From NCBI GenBank assembly GCA_027422505.1, contig JAPQWV010000001.1:682001-746000 (forward strand): a stretch of 64,000 nt of DNA. Reading direction: 5' to 3'. The notes under the pieces are model-generated. The model was not told the DNA's origin. It worked only from the letters and a program-made list of their open reading frames with translations, and made no database searches. This DNA comes from Craterostigma plantagineum. Lineage: Eukaryota > Streptophyta > Magnoliopsida > Lamiales > Linderniaceae. Position numbers and translations under genes: made by a program. Below are positions 22,327-33,399 of the stretch, piece after piece (position 1 is the first letter of the stretch; the number at the start of each line of letters is the position of its first letter).

Positions 22327-25300
22327 ATGGCCAAGAACACATTAACTCTATTTCTACTGTTTTTCATCTTATTACACTTATGTCACAGAAATATTGAAGC
22401 AGCGCCTGAACAATATCGTGTAAGAAACCTTCCTGGATTCAAGGGAACATTCCCCTCAAAACACTACGCAGGGTATTCTAACATCTTTTCATACAGATAA
22501 TAGATTGACTATCAATTGAATGGAAAACAAAAAGCTGAAAACTTTGGCTTTCAGGTATGTGACTCTCGATGGAAATCCTCAGAAGAACCTCTTTTACTAC
22601 TTCGTATCATCTGAGGAGAAGAGCCCTTCTTCACAAAATCAGCCCGTCGTTCTATGGCTTAACGGCGGGCCGGGCTGCTCTAGCTTCGATGGCTTTGTTT
22701 ACGAACACGGTAAGATATTCAAGAGTATCATTCATTCCTGCCTTAATCGAATCTGTAATAACGTAGTTGATGTTTTTTTTCAGGTCCATTTAACTTCGAA
22801 GCTTCCAAGCAACAAGGAGGTTAGCCATGGCTGCATCTCAATCTAAATAGCTGGTCGAAGGTCTTGACACTGTTTTTATTGAATCTCCAAGATTATCAAT
22901 ATAGCAATGTAAATTTTACGTCGATTCGATCTTTCTCTTGTTACATGGATTTTAAGGTTGCGAATGTGATCTATCTCGACTCGCCAGCTGGCACGGGATT
23001 CTCGTATTCGCCAAACACGACTGACTACGTTACTGGCGACATACAGACTGCAGCAGATACTCATCTCTTCCTACTCAAGGTTGGTTTGTTAAGTAACCAT
23101 GGTTAGAAATTAACCGTATTTAGTTAGGCTGAAAGATTCTAACTTTGGGGTTTCTTCAGTGGTTTGAGCAGTACCCCCGAGCTCAGTGAGAATCCATTTT
23201 ATATAGCAGGAGAATCTTATGCAGGGATTTATGTCCCCACTCTAGCTTCTGAAATAGTGAGAGGTATGTAATGAATTTATGATTACAGCTTATGATAAAC
23301 ACATAGATGTAGGTAGGAATTCATTCATTACAACATTTTTCTTGCAGGGAACAATGCTGGTAATAAGCCAGCCATTAACTTCAAGGTATGTCTTGGATCA
23401 AAGCTTCGAGCTTTTTCTTGATTGATGATGTAATGGGCTTAAGTTCTTCGAACACGAAAAACTATTCGCAGGGATACATGATTGGAAATGGGGTTTGCGA
23501 TCCTTTCTTCGATGGAAATGCCCTCGTTCCATTCGCACAAGGAATGGGCCTAATCTCCAACAAACTGTTTAAGGTTTTAAGCTGTCTAAAAAAAACATAA
23601 GATTTATATAATTGCACGAAGCTAACCGTTCACCACCTCATTCATTAGGAAGCTGAGGACGCATGCAAAGGGAACTATCGAAACTTGGCCGACCCTAAAT
23701 GCGAAGAATCCCTCCAGAAAATCGACTCGGTGATACTCTTACACATAGCACACAAAGGTGTTAGTTAAGTTAGTTACTAATTCAACAGCTGACAAAAGAT
23801 TCTTCCTCCACAGATTCTTGATGGGCTGAACTTCTACGATACACTCGAACCATGTTTCCACAGCAGTAAAGATTTCTCAAACAAGAAGTCGTCTTCTTCT
23901 TTCCTACCACAGAGCTTCAAGGAATTGGGATCGAAGAACGAAAAGCCCTTCCCAGTAAGGAAGAGAATGTTCGGGCGGGCTTGGCCTTTTCGGGCCCCCG
24001 TCGAAGACGGGCCCGTCCCTTCTTGGCCTCAGCTGATGAGAGAAGTCCAAGTCCCTTGCATGGTAATAAAAGTCGAATCTTTTTCTAGCTTTCGCCATAC
24101 GTTAAACACAGTTCCTATTAGTTCTTACAGCAAATAAATTCGGGCAGGACGATTCTCTGGCGAGTCGATGGCTAAACGATCCCAATGTTAGAGAAGCAAT
24201 CCATGCAAATGAGGAGAGTGGGCGGTGGAGCCTTTGCGTGGGGCTGAGGTACAGCCATGACGCGGGGAGTATGATAGGCTATCATAAGAATATGAGTTCG
24301 AAAGGGTACCGAATTCTGATTTATAGGTAAGTTGAAGGGTTGCAATGTAATTTTTGGTTTATAGGGGACGAAATTTGTTAAATGTATATATAAATATACG
24401 CACACACAACACAGTGGTGACCATGATATGTGTGTTCCGTTCACTGGAACTCAAGCTTGGACGGCGGCGATGGGGTTTGACGTCGTCGATGAATGGCGGC
24501 CGTGGATTTCATCAAATGGACAAATAGCAGGGTATTTATTATATATATATATATATATATAATATACTTAGAAACATAGATTAGCCGAAGAAATTATACA
24601 TATATATAGGAAACGTGAACGTTTATTTTTGTCATGCAGATACTTAGAGCAATATGCTAACGATTTCACATTCCTCACCGTCAAGGTATGTAACGATTTC
24701 TCTTTATACTATGTGGGGGTGTTTGTTTTGGGTGATCCTCCAAAACATCACCGTAATCCTCTCGTCGCTTTATCATCACCATGTTTGTTTAGCCTAGGTG
24801 ATGAGTCATCAACGTAATGACTGATCACCTAAGTAATGGAAATAGGGTGATATTCTACCTTTTGGATCACCCCAAAAAAGCTAGGTGATCTTACATCACC
24901 GTGATGGGGTGATCTTTCAAATTTGTATTTGGACAACTTACCCTTAATTACCATTTATACCTAATATATCCTTACTAATATTTTAAATTCTATAATTAGA
25001 TTATCTAAATCTGAAAATAATATATTTAATAATTAATTATATTGAATAAATATACGAAAAACTTACTATTAATTCTTAAAAATTAAACTTGATATTAAAA
25101 TAGTAATCATTATAATGTAAATATCTATATATATATATCATCCACATAATTTATGTAACATTTGTAGGGTTAAATATGACATTTATGCAGTATAAACTCA
25201 CACATCACCGTGATTAGACAAATACAATATTCTAATATCACATTGATATGCAAAATGAAATATCACCCCAAAACAAACACAGTAATGATATATCACCTTG

Positions 25301-25541
25301 ATCCACATCACGGTGATATTCACATTACGGTGATATGAGTATCACAGTGATGTTGGATCACTGGAAACAAACACCCCTGCATGTATTCTGAAGTAATATA
25401 TTGGCTATTACTATTATTTCATTACTATTATTATTGTTGTTATTATTATAAATGCAGGGAGCTGGACATACGGTGCCAGAATATAAACCTTTAGAATCAT
25501 TGGATTTTTTCAGTAGATGGTTGAGAGGAGAAAAGATATGA
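22327..25541 (+). pseudogene. Serine carboxypeptidase-like (SCPL20 type), copy 1, with lesions
   Basis: A secreted or vacuolar S10 peptidase/acyltransferase family member. Exons are 22327-22472, 22555-22709, 22784-22860, 22957-23079, 23160-23263, 23348-23385, 23472-23573, 23649-23729, 23814-24062, 24148-24326, 24415-24531, 24640-24685 and 25458-25541. Corrected, they give 499 codons. There is an N-terminal signal peptide (TLTLFLLFFILLHLC), the oxyanion motif [10 protein letters not shown], the nucleophile GESYAG, the aspartate in GDHDMCVPF and the histidine in GAGHTVPEY. Two lesions are present. One is an in-frame TAG at 22822-22824 where a Leu is expected, shared with copy 2. The other is an extra C in exon 5 (TACCCCCGAG near 23173; copy 2 has the in-frame TACCCCGAG). 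It may be a pseudogene or a partly misread functional gene. Confidence 0.85.
24715..25377. mobile_element. MITE-like element in the SCPL intron, copy 1
   Basis: Inverted ends GGGGGTGTTTGTTTTGGGTG and CTGGAAACAAACACCCC flank an AT-rich interior with scattered ATCACCGTGAT motifs. It lies in the last intron of the SCPL gene, next to but not inside coding sequence. The ends resemble PIF/Harbinger-style elements, but I could not define a target duplication. Copy 2 carries the same insertion. Confidence 0.6.
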
Positions 25542-26247
25542 ATGATTTATTTATAAAGATGGGTGGAGAAGCGATGTATGACGTGCTCCGTATAATTATT
25601 GAATTATTCAAGAGTTTCACTTTAAATAGCATACGAAATTAATACTCTCCAAACCATTTTATTACATTTTACTAAATCGAGCGTCCCACATCTTTCCTAC
25701 ACTTTCTTATTTAGCAAAAAAATTATCAACAATCAATATAATAATATTAATATGCGTCAAAATACACACTTTTACCTTTTAATTATACTATAGTATTAAA
25801 ATATTCAGTTTCTTAATTCCCGTGCCAACTCCCAATGTCCATAAAAGTTTGGGAGCGAGGGAGTACAATTTATATAATTGTTTGTTTTAAATGATTCTCT
25901 TGTAATATGTGGCCAATCTCATGAGGATACGCCTTGTTAACCTGTCCAGATCACCGACGATAGAATATGCTTTTCATTTATAATTATATGAATGAGCGAG
26001 AAATTTCGTTTTAGTTCTTTTTCTATTATATAGGACTACGATTTTAGTTATTTAATTAATCGTAGTGGGCACCTAACCCATCGTTGGAATATAATATTTT
26101 GAGTTATTTGTCGTCCTTTACATACTGTTATATACACGTCTAATATTATCTGTCACCTCTTTTTGCATGATTAGCAATAGAAAGTTTGACTCGATATCAT
26201 ATACAATGCGAATTTTATTGTATACGTAACGATTCTAGAAATTAAAA

Positions 26248-26281
<34 letters not shown>

Positions 26282-27173
26282 ATAACCGTCATCCAGGAAA
26301 AGGAAAAGAAAATGTTAAGGACAACAATGAAAGAATCCGATCAAAATATATAAGCTTTTAATATTCAAGAAGCACTGGGAAGTAGAAAAGATTGCGTAGT
26401 TAATAGAATTTTTATCACCTGACTTTTGCCACTTTTATTCGAAGATATATGTTTTTTCTCATCGTGGACCAATAGTAGATAGGATAAGTTCCATGCCACA
26501 AGTTATATTATCTCAATTGAATAATATAAAAATAAATGATAATCATATTATACAGATTTGCATTAAAGATTAACTGATAATACTGTATGATATGGCCCTT
26601 TGTGCGTATATATATACTCAATGTTCTAGGATGTTTTAAGGTTTCACAAATCACGCGTGGAAATTCGGCAATCTTCAATAGGCGGCGATTTTGTGAGATC
26701 AAAACATGATTACGAGAATCGCCATTTCTGTCCTTACCATTAAATAATTCCCAATTTTCTTTGGATGATTGCTTTTTTTGTTTCGGGGGTAAGGTATCTG
26801 ATTCTTTTTCAGGTATTGGTGGTATTTGAAGGATTATGTTTCTCAGTATGTATGTTTACCTCTAAGATTCAATCTTTTGGCTCGTGTTTTGAGATTGATT
26901 GTTGATTTTGGATTTTTATGCGGTTTTATGCTGAGAGGGTTGTAATATTTTTCAGGTGGCGTCTTAATCGATCCTTGTTCTTGGTTGCTTAACATCTGCT
27001 GTGAAATTCAAGGGAGCTGGTAAGTATTTACAATAGGAACTAAACGGTGTATAGTGAGACCTTTAAAGAGGTCCTTTCGACGAACTACTGTGGCGGATCC
27101 AAGCGTGGAAAATAGGAGTCTACATTCTTCAGTTGGTCTGGATTGCATAATCGATGTAATAAGGGCCCTATCT
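25542..27173. other. SCPL 3' flank to PP2C 5' region
   Basis: It contains a family A MITE (25645-25863), a (TA)n run at 26250-26279 and AT-rich sequence without genes. From about 26800 the sequence looks like PP2C 5' untranslated exons and introns: TTTTTCAG acceptors occur near 26812 and 26956, and a GGTAAGT donor near 27019. Confidence 0.5.
25645..25863. mobile_element. Stowaway-type MITE, family A, copy 3 (inverted)
   Basis: The sequence is the reverse complement of the 8-kb copy, flanked by TA. It shares TTATTTAGCAAAAAAATTAT and CACTTTTACCTTTTAATTAT. It sits about 100 bp past the SCPL stop codon, possibly within its 3' UTR. It is present in both duplicated copies. Confidence 0.8.
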
Positions 27174-28956
27174 TTGGGTTCCTGCTTATCGTCTGAAAGC
27201 AGGAGCCCTAGGGCCAGTCCGAATCCGAGCCTAACGAAGTGGAAAAGCTTGGGAAAACGGCTGGGCTCTCGAAGTTCTTCCTTTGAACAACTGCGTAGGA
27301 CTCCTGGACGAGTGTGCGCGAATGGAACGAGCAAGACCGCTTCTCTCTTTACTCAGCAGGGAAAGAAAGGGATCAATCAAGATGCAATGATTGTTTGGGA
27401 GGTTGGCTTTGTTTGTCTAATGTTTTTGAGTTGAATGATTTGCCTTGACAGCAGATGATGAAATGCTTATGCAGTCTGATCTGCTCTATGAAATGTTTGT
27501 TGGATTTTTTGTGAATTGTGCGGTAGAATGTTGATGCACCGCAACAAAATTTGTTGGCGTGGTTTTATAACTTTACAATTTGATATTTCCTCGACATTTT
27601 TATCAGCAATAGAAGTGTGAATTCAACGATATCATGTGCAGGACTTCGGTTCAAGGATAGGCACGGTCTTCTGTGGAGTTTTCGATGGCCATGGCCCATA
27701 TGGCCATATGGTTGCGAAGCGAGTCAGGGATTCTCTTCCGATGAAGCTTAGTTCACACTGGGAAGTCAATGCCAAGAGCGAGGAGGTTCTCAGAGAGGTC
27801 AGCTTAAAGGCTGCAGACAATTTATTCTCAGAAGGCTCCTCCATATTATCATCCCCTAATGTGGAAGATCAACCTTCTTTTGAAGCCGCTGACACTGAAA
27901 AGGAACCCGAGATTTTTCAAATATTAAAGGATTCGTTTCTGAATGCCTTTAAGGTCATGGACAGGGAACTGAGAACGTACGCGAATACTGATTGCTTCTG
28001 CAGTGGAACAACAGCTGTGACCTTGGTGAAACAGGTAAACTGTAAGTCAGTTTTTTTCTGAAATTCTAAATGAAAATATTGTAATATCATCTTCTCTTTT
28101 CTCTTTGTTTACTCAAGGGTCAAGATGTTGTGATTGGAAATGTCGGTGACTCGAGAGCTGTATTGGGTACAAGAGATCATAATAATTTGCTTACTGCAGT
28201 CCAGTTGACTGTAGATCTTAAGCCTGATCTTCCTGGTAAGCAAGCGTCGACAAACAGAAGTGTTTTGAGTTCCTTCAGTATTTAGTATTTTTCCAAAATT
28301 CTCATGTGTGATTGGAGTTCATTAAATTGTACTTTAATACTTAATCGGTTCCTTTACTCTTACAGCCGAAGCAGAGAGGATACAAAAATGCAGAGGGCGT
28401 GTTTTTGCCCTTCAGCAAGAACCCGAGGTTGCGAGAATGTGGATGCCAAACTACAACTCTCCCGGGCTCGCGATGGCACGTGCATTCGGCGATTTCTGTC
28501 TGAAGGAGTTTGGTCTCATTTCCATTCCCGAAGTTTCTTACCGACGCATTACCGATAAGGACGAGTTCATAGTCTTGGCCACTGATGGGGTGCGTATAAT
28601 ATAAGCATTTTCACTTACTCAAATGTTTTCTTGAATTCTTTTACATTAATTCGATGTAAACCTTACGTCGCCAACAGATATGGGATGTACTTTCGAACGA
28701 AGAGGTGGTGCAAATTGTCGGTTCTACCCCCACACGTTCTGATGCAGCAAGGATTCTCGTACAGACTGCAGTGAAGGCATGGAGGTCAAAGCACCCCACT
28801 TCGAAAGTTGATGATTGTGCTGTGGTTTGCCTTTTTCTAGACACGGATGAGTCCACTGTTTCTTCTGTCAAACACGAAGGTAATGGAACGGTGAACGACG
28901 AGAGTATCGAACATATGAAAGGTGAAGTGGCTCCACTAGAAGGTGTTTCCCAGTGA
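27174..28956 (+). pseudogene. Protein phosphatase 2C (clade-E-like), copy 1, start codon lost
   Basis: PP2C enzymes are Mg/Mn-dependent Ser/Thr phosphatases. Exons 27174-27401, 27642-28034, 28118-28235, 28366-28589 and 28678-28956 join in frame to 413 residues. Motifs are VFDGHGPYGH, CSGTTAVT, GNVGDSRAVLG, SPGLAMARAFGDF and LATDGIWDVLS with TSKVDDCAVVCLFL, so the metal ligands are complete. The N-terminus reads GSCLSSESRSP, which in homologues follows the initiator Met and is a myristoylation signal; here the preceding codon is TTG at 27174. No in-frame upstream ATG was found in this exon. Copy 2 shares the TTG. Either the start has mutated or an upstream exon supplies it. Everything downstream is open. 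Confidence 0.85.
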
Positions 28957-29347
28957 AGAAGACAAAAAAGTGTGACTGTGTGAGGAAACAATGGTTTGAT
29001 GGTGAAGTGCGTATCTGCGGTGGAGTTCATATTTCAAACTCCACGTACGTCTTCAGTGCTTCTTTAGGCACTGTCAAATGTTTCAGAATGTCCTTAAAAA
29101 ATATGTTGCTTGGGTTTTCACTGTTGGGAGAGGGGGTTAGGGCAATTATTTGTGTCTGAATACCATCTCTAGTATGTGTTCTGTACCAAACTTTCAATAA
29201 TGTTTCTTTAAGTTATGCCCAAATTGCCATTACTCAAACTAATATGAAAGAAAGATCTCAACAATACATAGGTATTATATCAATATCCTTAGTACACGGC
29301 GCAGAAACTGCCAAGAAGGTAGGTATACTGCAATATATGTCACCAAC
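28957..29347. other. Convergent 3' region between PP2C and the 5MP pseudogene
   Basis: This is the 3' UTR of PP2C and the end of the minus-strand 5MP sequence. No other gene is visible. A short frame at 28953-29159 follows the PP2C stop and has no known domain. Confidence 0.5.
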
Positions 29348-30242
29348 TTACTCTTCTTCCTCTGCCTCTTCAAGCCATTTCACGAAGGGCTCCAACGATT
29401 CGATAAAGATTTGCCTACAAAAAGAAAACCGTAGTCGTAAATGCAAATATTAGGAGTACAATTTACGCTAAAGAAAGACGATGAAGGCTAGGGAACTGAC
29501 ATACTACCTGCCCTTAGGGTTTGTTCCTCTATGAAACCAGTGAAGAATGGTATCTTCTGCAAGAACATCCTGATCATAAAGTGACTTTATTATTTCGGGG
29601 AATAGCTTCATCAGTTTAGTGTCTTCATAGCACTGATTCTGTACTTTGTACATGAGTTCAAGCTCAAGCTTCCCAGAGGTGCAGAAAGCATTAAGCAAAC
29701 CCGCCTATGTTTTAACCTGCAGATCAAAGGAAACTATGACAACTTTCTTATTTGATAAAATATGATGGTTTTGCACGTGAAAATCAACGAAATCAAGAAA
29801 AGCAGCAGTATGAAATCTTTGGCCTATCTGATTTATAATTGCAAAAGAATAATGTTGGCATATGCAATACCTGACGCAGAGCCGAGCTAGCATTTTGCTG
29901 CTGATTCTTTCCAGACCATTGCACAGCATCCATCAGAACATCCCATAGAATCCGCACAACCTCGATATCTGGAAATTTAGCATCTTTCACATGTTGCTTA
30001 ACAGTTTCTATGACTTCATCCTCACCAGTCTCTTCTGCTATCTGACCAGTCAGTGCAGACTTCAATTCCTTCATTTTAACTTCAAATATTTTCTTCTCAC
30101 TATACTCAACCAATGGAATAAGCCCTTCTTTGCTGATATATGAGACAAAAGCAAGATCAAGAAATTCAGTGAAGTAAGGATGGCTCTCCCCTTCATCGGG
30201 TTTGATGGTGCCAGGTTGTGTACGAGATCCTTGGAAGACAAC
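29348..30242 (-). pseudogene. eIF5-mimic protein (5MP / BZW, W2 domain) pseudogene, copy 1
   Basis: 5MPs regulate start-codon selection by competing with eIF5. Three minus-strand exons are visible: 29871-30242, 29508-29716 and 29348-29414. They encode the C-terminal W2 region, including VRILWDVLMDAVQWSGKNQQ, LELELMYKVQNQCYE, DVLAEDTILHWFHRGTNPKG and the acidic end WLEEAEEEE. The upstream exon joins FQGSRTQPGTIKPDEGESHP, which belongs near residue 80, directly to SKEGLIPLVEYSEKK, which belongs near residue 270; about 180 residues are missing. The codon expected to be Trp in KTWAGLL is TAG (29705-29707). The first exons are absent: LTR-type sequence begins at about 30.8 kb. Copy 2 shares these lesions. 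Confidence 0.85.
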
Positions 30243-30788
30243 CTGTTCAGAAAAAGTAATAGATTCAAAACACTTAAGGGAGGTAATGAACACTAACAAC
30301 GATACATGGAACCTGTAATACACCCAAGCTGAAAGAGCACGAGGACATATACTCCGCGATAGCTTAAAAAATGTTTTGTTAAAACAAAAAATGAGGCTGA
30401 AAAGGCACATCAATTCCAATATCATATCTCTAGCTACAGAACAGTGGTAAAAATAGATGCAAAAAAATCAAATTAATGACAGTTTCACCTCAAAAAAGGT
30501 ATTACCGTATCTTGAGAAGTTCAGGGCCTAAGACTCGATGCTCTTTGCGACAAGTTCTTGCAAAAGAGAAGTTTACATGTATAATTAGCTCAAAAATGAC
30601 CCGCCCGCCCTACACCAGTGATGCTGATATCTAACAAAAGTATCTACCCATGCATAAACATAATGAACTCAACTATGTAGATTTATCTTAGCCAAGAACC
30701 AATGAATCGAATAAAGTAACATTGGCTACACTCAGATAAAAGTAAAACAAAGTACCAAATCACCAGCATTATCCAAGTACAGCCAGCG
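30243..30788. other. Former 5MP intron up to the LTR boundary
   Basis: AT-rich sequence between the last recognisable 5MP exon and the point (about 30789) where homology to the inverted LTR copy at 38998 begins. No 5MP exon 1 is found here on either strand. Confidence 0.4.
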
Positions 30789-32730
30789 AACTAGGACCTA
30801 GAGTTCACCTGAAAATTTCTACTTCCAATACTAAACATATCAAGTCGAAGAACTGAGCTCATAATTCTATTTTTTGGAAATTTTTCTTCACACTTTCAAC
30901 AATGACCGAATAATTTCCTAAGCATGTATATTCAAACAAAAACCCATATAATGGGTTTAAACCATCACATAACATCACGTAATTAACAAGTATCAACATC
31001 ACATAGATAAACCCTACCATTTCGAGAATATAGTTTATGTGTTGTAGGTGAAAATTCACCTACCTACTGTCCTTAAATTAGCAGTCAAGCGCTCTGGTTC
31101 TCTCACGTCCGAAGTTACCATCATGCTTCGATTGATACTCCTTCGCTACGATTCTACGTACTGCCGGAATACTACTCAAGGTCATTCAAAGTCAATACTA
31201 AGAAATTTTTTGAAATGATTTAGCGAATTATAGGAAACTCTGTTTCAGAGAAGGAACTTCAAAAATCCATAACTGATCGTACGAGCCTACGAGTATCAGA
31301 ACAAGTTGATTCCTATGGCTATGAAAAGCTAAGGAAGTTATCTTTCCAAAGAAATCATTTTTAGTAAATTTCGAGCAGTACAAATACGTAAAAATAGCAA
31401 ACGGAGATAAATTTTCTGCTAGTTGAAGAAATTTCCAGCTTTGCAGCAGAACTTAAAAATTCGTAGTAATTTGAAGGAATATCCAATTAAATGGCTAGGG
31501 AAACTTGAAGAACTTGGCTTTCAATAGAAACAAGTTTCGAAAGAATCAGAGCACGATAGATAGGTCAAACTAGCTAAAAGCAGAAACTGCACACGAAGCT
31601 AAAAGCAGAAACTGCACATCATCTTCGAAAATTAACAGTAGTTCATAGGAATATCGAATTGGAACGATTCAAGATGCTATGAACAGCTGAAGACGTAAGC
31701 TTTCAAAAGAAACAAAGTTCGAAAGAATCGGAGCACTATAAATAGGTCAACTCTATTAAAAACTGAGGTTGCACACGGATTCGAAACAGCAATTACAGAA
31801 GGAACTTTTTCGTACTTTCAAATTTAAAAAGTCATAGAGAACAGTAGAATGATCAAATTGAATCGATTCAAACTGATATGGAAAGCCCAAGAATTTAGCT
31901 TTCAAAGAACTAAGTTTCGACAGAATCCGAAAACAATAGCTAGGTCAAAATCACTGAAACTGAAGTCGTGTAGACTTTTTTCCAAAACCAGCAAGTATCA
32001 GATTTCAGTTTGCGATGTCAATTTCAAAAATTCATAAGAAATTGTAGAAACGTCGGATTGATTCGATTCCAAGTGCTGTGAAAAGCTAAACTTAGCTTTC
32101 AAACGAGACCATTTTCAAAAGGATTGGAACACATTAGCTAGGTAAAAAACGTGAATTACATAGGTTGCGACAAGCTGAATTGTTATTAAAATCTGCCTTA
32201 AAAACGAATTAGAGGAAGATAAGCTTCTTGATTACCTCAATAAAGCCTAGCTAGTCGAATTCTTGTGCTGGACTTGTTTCTTCTTTTGCTTCCTCCTTAT
32301 CTCACACTCGTTTCTTCTCCTCCCGTTTTTTTTTTTTCTCTTTTTTGTTTTCTTCTCCTATTTGCTTTTCACGTTTCTTATTTCACTACCATTGATTGTT
32401 TTTAGATCAAGTGGCAAGGAGGTGACATAGTACTAACGTGGCTTTCCTCTCTAATGAAGCAACCCATTCACTTATCCTTTTTGGGCCTTCTTTTATTATT
32501 AATCACTTCTACTTGGGCCTTTAATTAATTTAGTTGGGCTCTAACATTAATTTGGCCTATGTTATTTATTAGATTCTATTGAGTTGGGCCAAGATCATAT
32601 GGGTCGAATATTATTTGGACCGAGTTCCTCGTTTGGCTTTTGATCCGTTCGAATACCCACTTCATTAATTCGAACGTATACAAGATTAATTACATTCTAA
32701 TTCCGTATTAAATTTACGGGTATTATATCA
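30789..32730 (-). repeat. LTR-like retrotransposon sequence with about 190-bp internal repeats, copy 1
   Basis: On the minus strand a purine-rich tract (TTCTTTTAAGGGGGA) is followed by TGATATAATACCCG, the usual junction of a plant Ty3/Gypsy polypurine tract with its 3' LTR. Downstream on the same strand lie several diverged tandem units of roughly 190 bp built around TTTCGAAAGAATC..GCACTAT..AGGTCAA and GAATCGATTCAA. The segment 30789-32431 recurs inverted at 37373-38998 and directly in the second duplicated block from about 62450. No gag or pol is seen, and the far LTR end is not resolved. Confidence 0.55.
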
Positions 32731-33009
32731 TCCCCCTTAAAAGAAGTTCGTCCCCGAAATTATGCAGAAGCGGATAACTAGGGCAACGATTTCTCATTTC
32801 CCTGGTAATCTATATCCTATTAAGGTGGGATTTATTCCCACCTTCGCCCCGCAATTTAGGCGACACATTCAAATGTGTGGCTCAGTCTTCTAATATTGAC
32901 AATTCTTCTACGTATAGACTCGCCCATATATCTTCTACGTTTTCTGGGCATGCTTATTCCTATTCCCGCCACGCTTCCGCTGCGCACTCTAGGTGTACTT
33001 AAAATGCGG
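32731..33009 (-). mobile_element. Residual internal sequence of the Gypsy-type element
   Basis: This abuts the polypurine tract on the minus strand. It is short, with no recognisable protein domain, and is interrupted at about 33010 by the GC-rich palindromic element. Confidence 0.35.
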
Positions 33010-33356
33010 ATTCCCCGCGGGGATTCAATTTTTTTAAAAAAAGTTAATATTTTAAATATAATATATAAATTTAATTATATTTTCGTTATAAATATTATAT
33101 TAACTATAGTTTTATATATTATTTTGTATTAATTTAATATTATTTAATCTATATTAATATTATTTAAATTATAATTTAATATTATATATATTATAATATA
33201 TATATATATATATATAGAAGGCGGGGCGGGATCCCCGCGGGGAAAAATCTTTCCCCGTCCCCGCCCCACGGGGATAAAAACTCGGGGATTCCCCGCCCCG
33301 TTCGGGGTGGATCCCGCGAGGACGGGGAATCCCCGCCCCACTGCCATCCCTAATCC
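33010..33356. mobile_element. GC-rich palindromic element (possible hAT-type MITE)
   Basis: Both sides carry CCCCGCGGGG palindromes, and the right flank is a run of GGGGCGGGGA/TCCCCGCCCC motifs around an AT-only core of about 190 bp (33040-33225). The right end CCCCGCCCCACTGCCATCCC resembles ends of small hAT-like elements. Without a target duplication the class is a guess. Confidence 0.4.
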
Positions 33357-33399
33357 CATGACTCAACATCATGTGTGCTCGGGTATCCCACTCAAGTGT

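Larger units (their letters stand above)
22035..32345. repeat. Duplicated block, copy 1 (SCPL - PP2C - 5MP - LTR)
   Basis: From ATCTTTACAACATTATCCG onward this block matches 53733-64000 in the same orientation at an offset close to 31.7 kb, drifting with indels. Differences are dominated by one-base gains or losses, mostly in homopolymers, with few substitutions. The copy 2 end is the window edge, so the true right limit is unknown. Confidence 0.95.

Noticed and set aside
27054..27173. Frame extension upstream of the PP2C as a real N-terminus
   Set aside because: It begins at GTG and the peptide has no likeness to PP2C N-termini; it is more likely 5' untranslated sequence.
32875..33132. 85-codon plus-strand frame at the LTR edge
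   Set aside because: It runs from retroelement sequence into the AT-only core of the GC-rich element; composition-driven.
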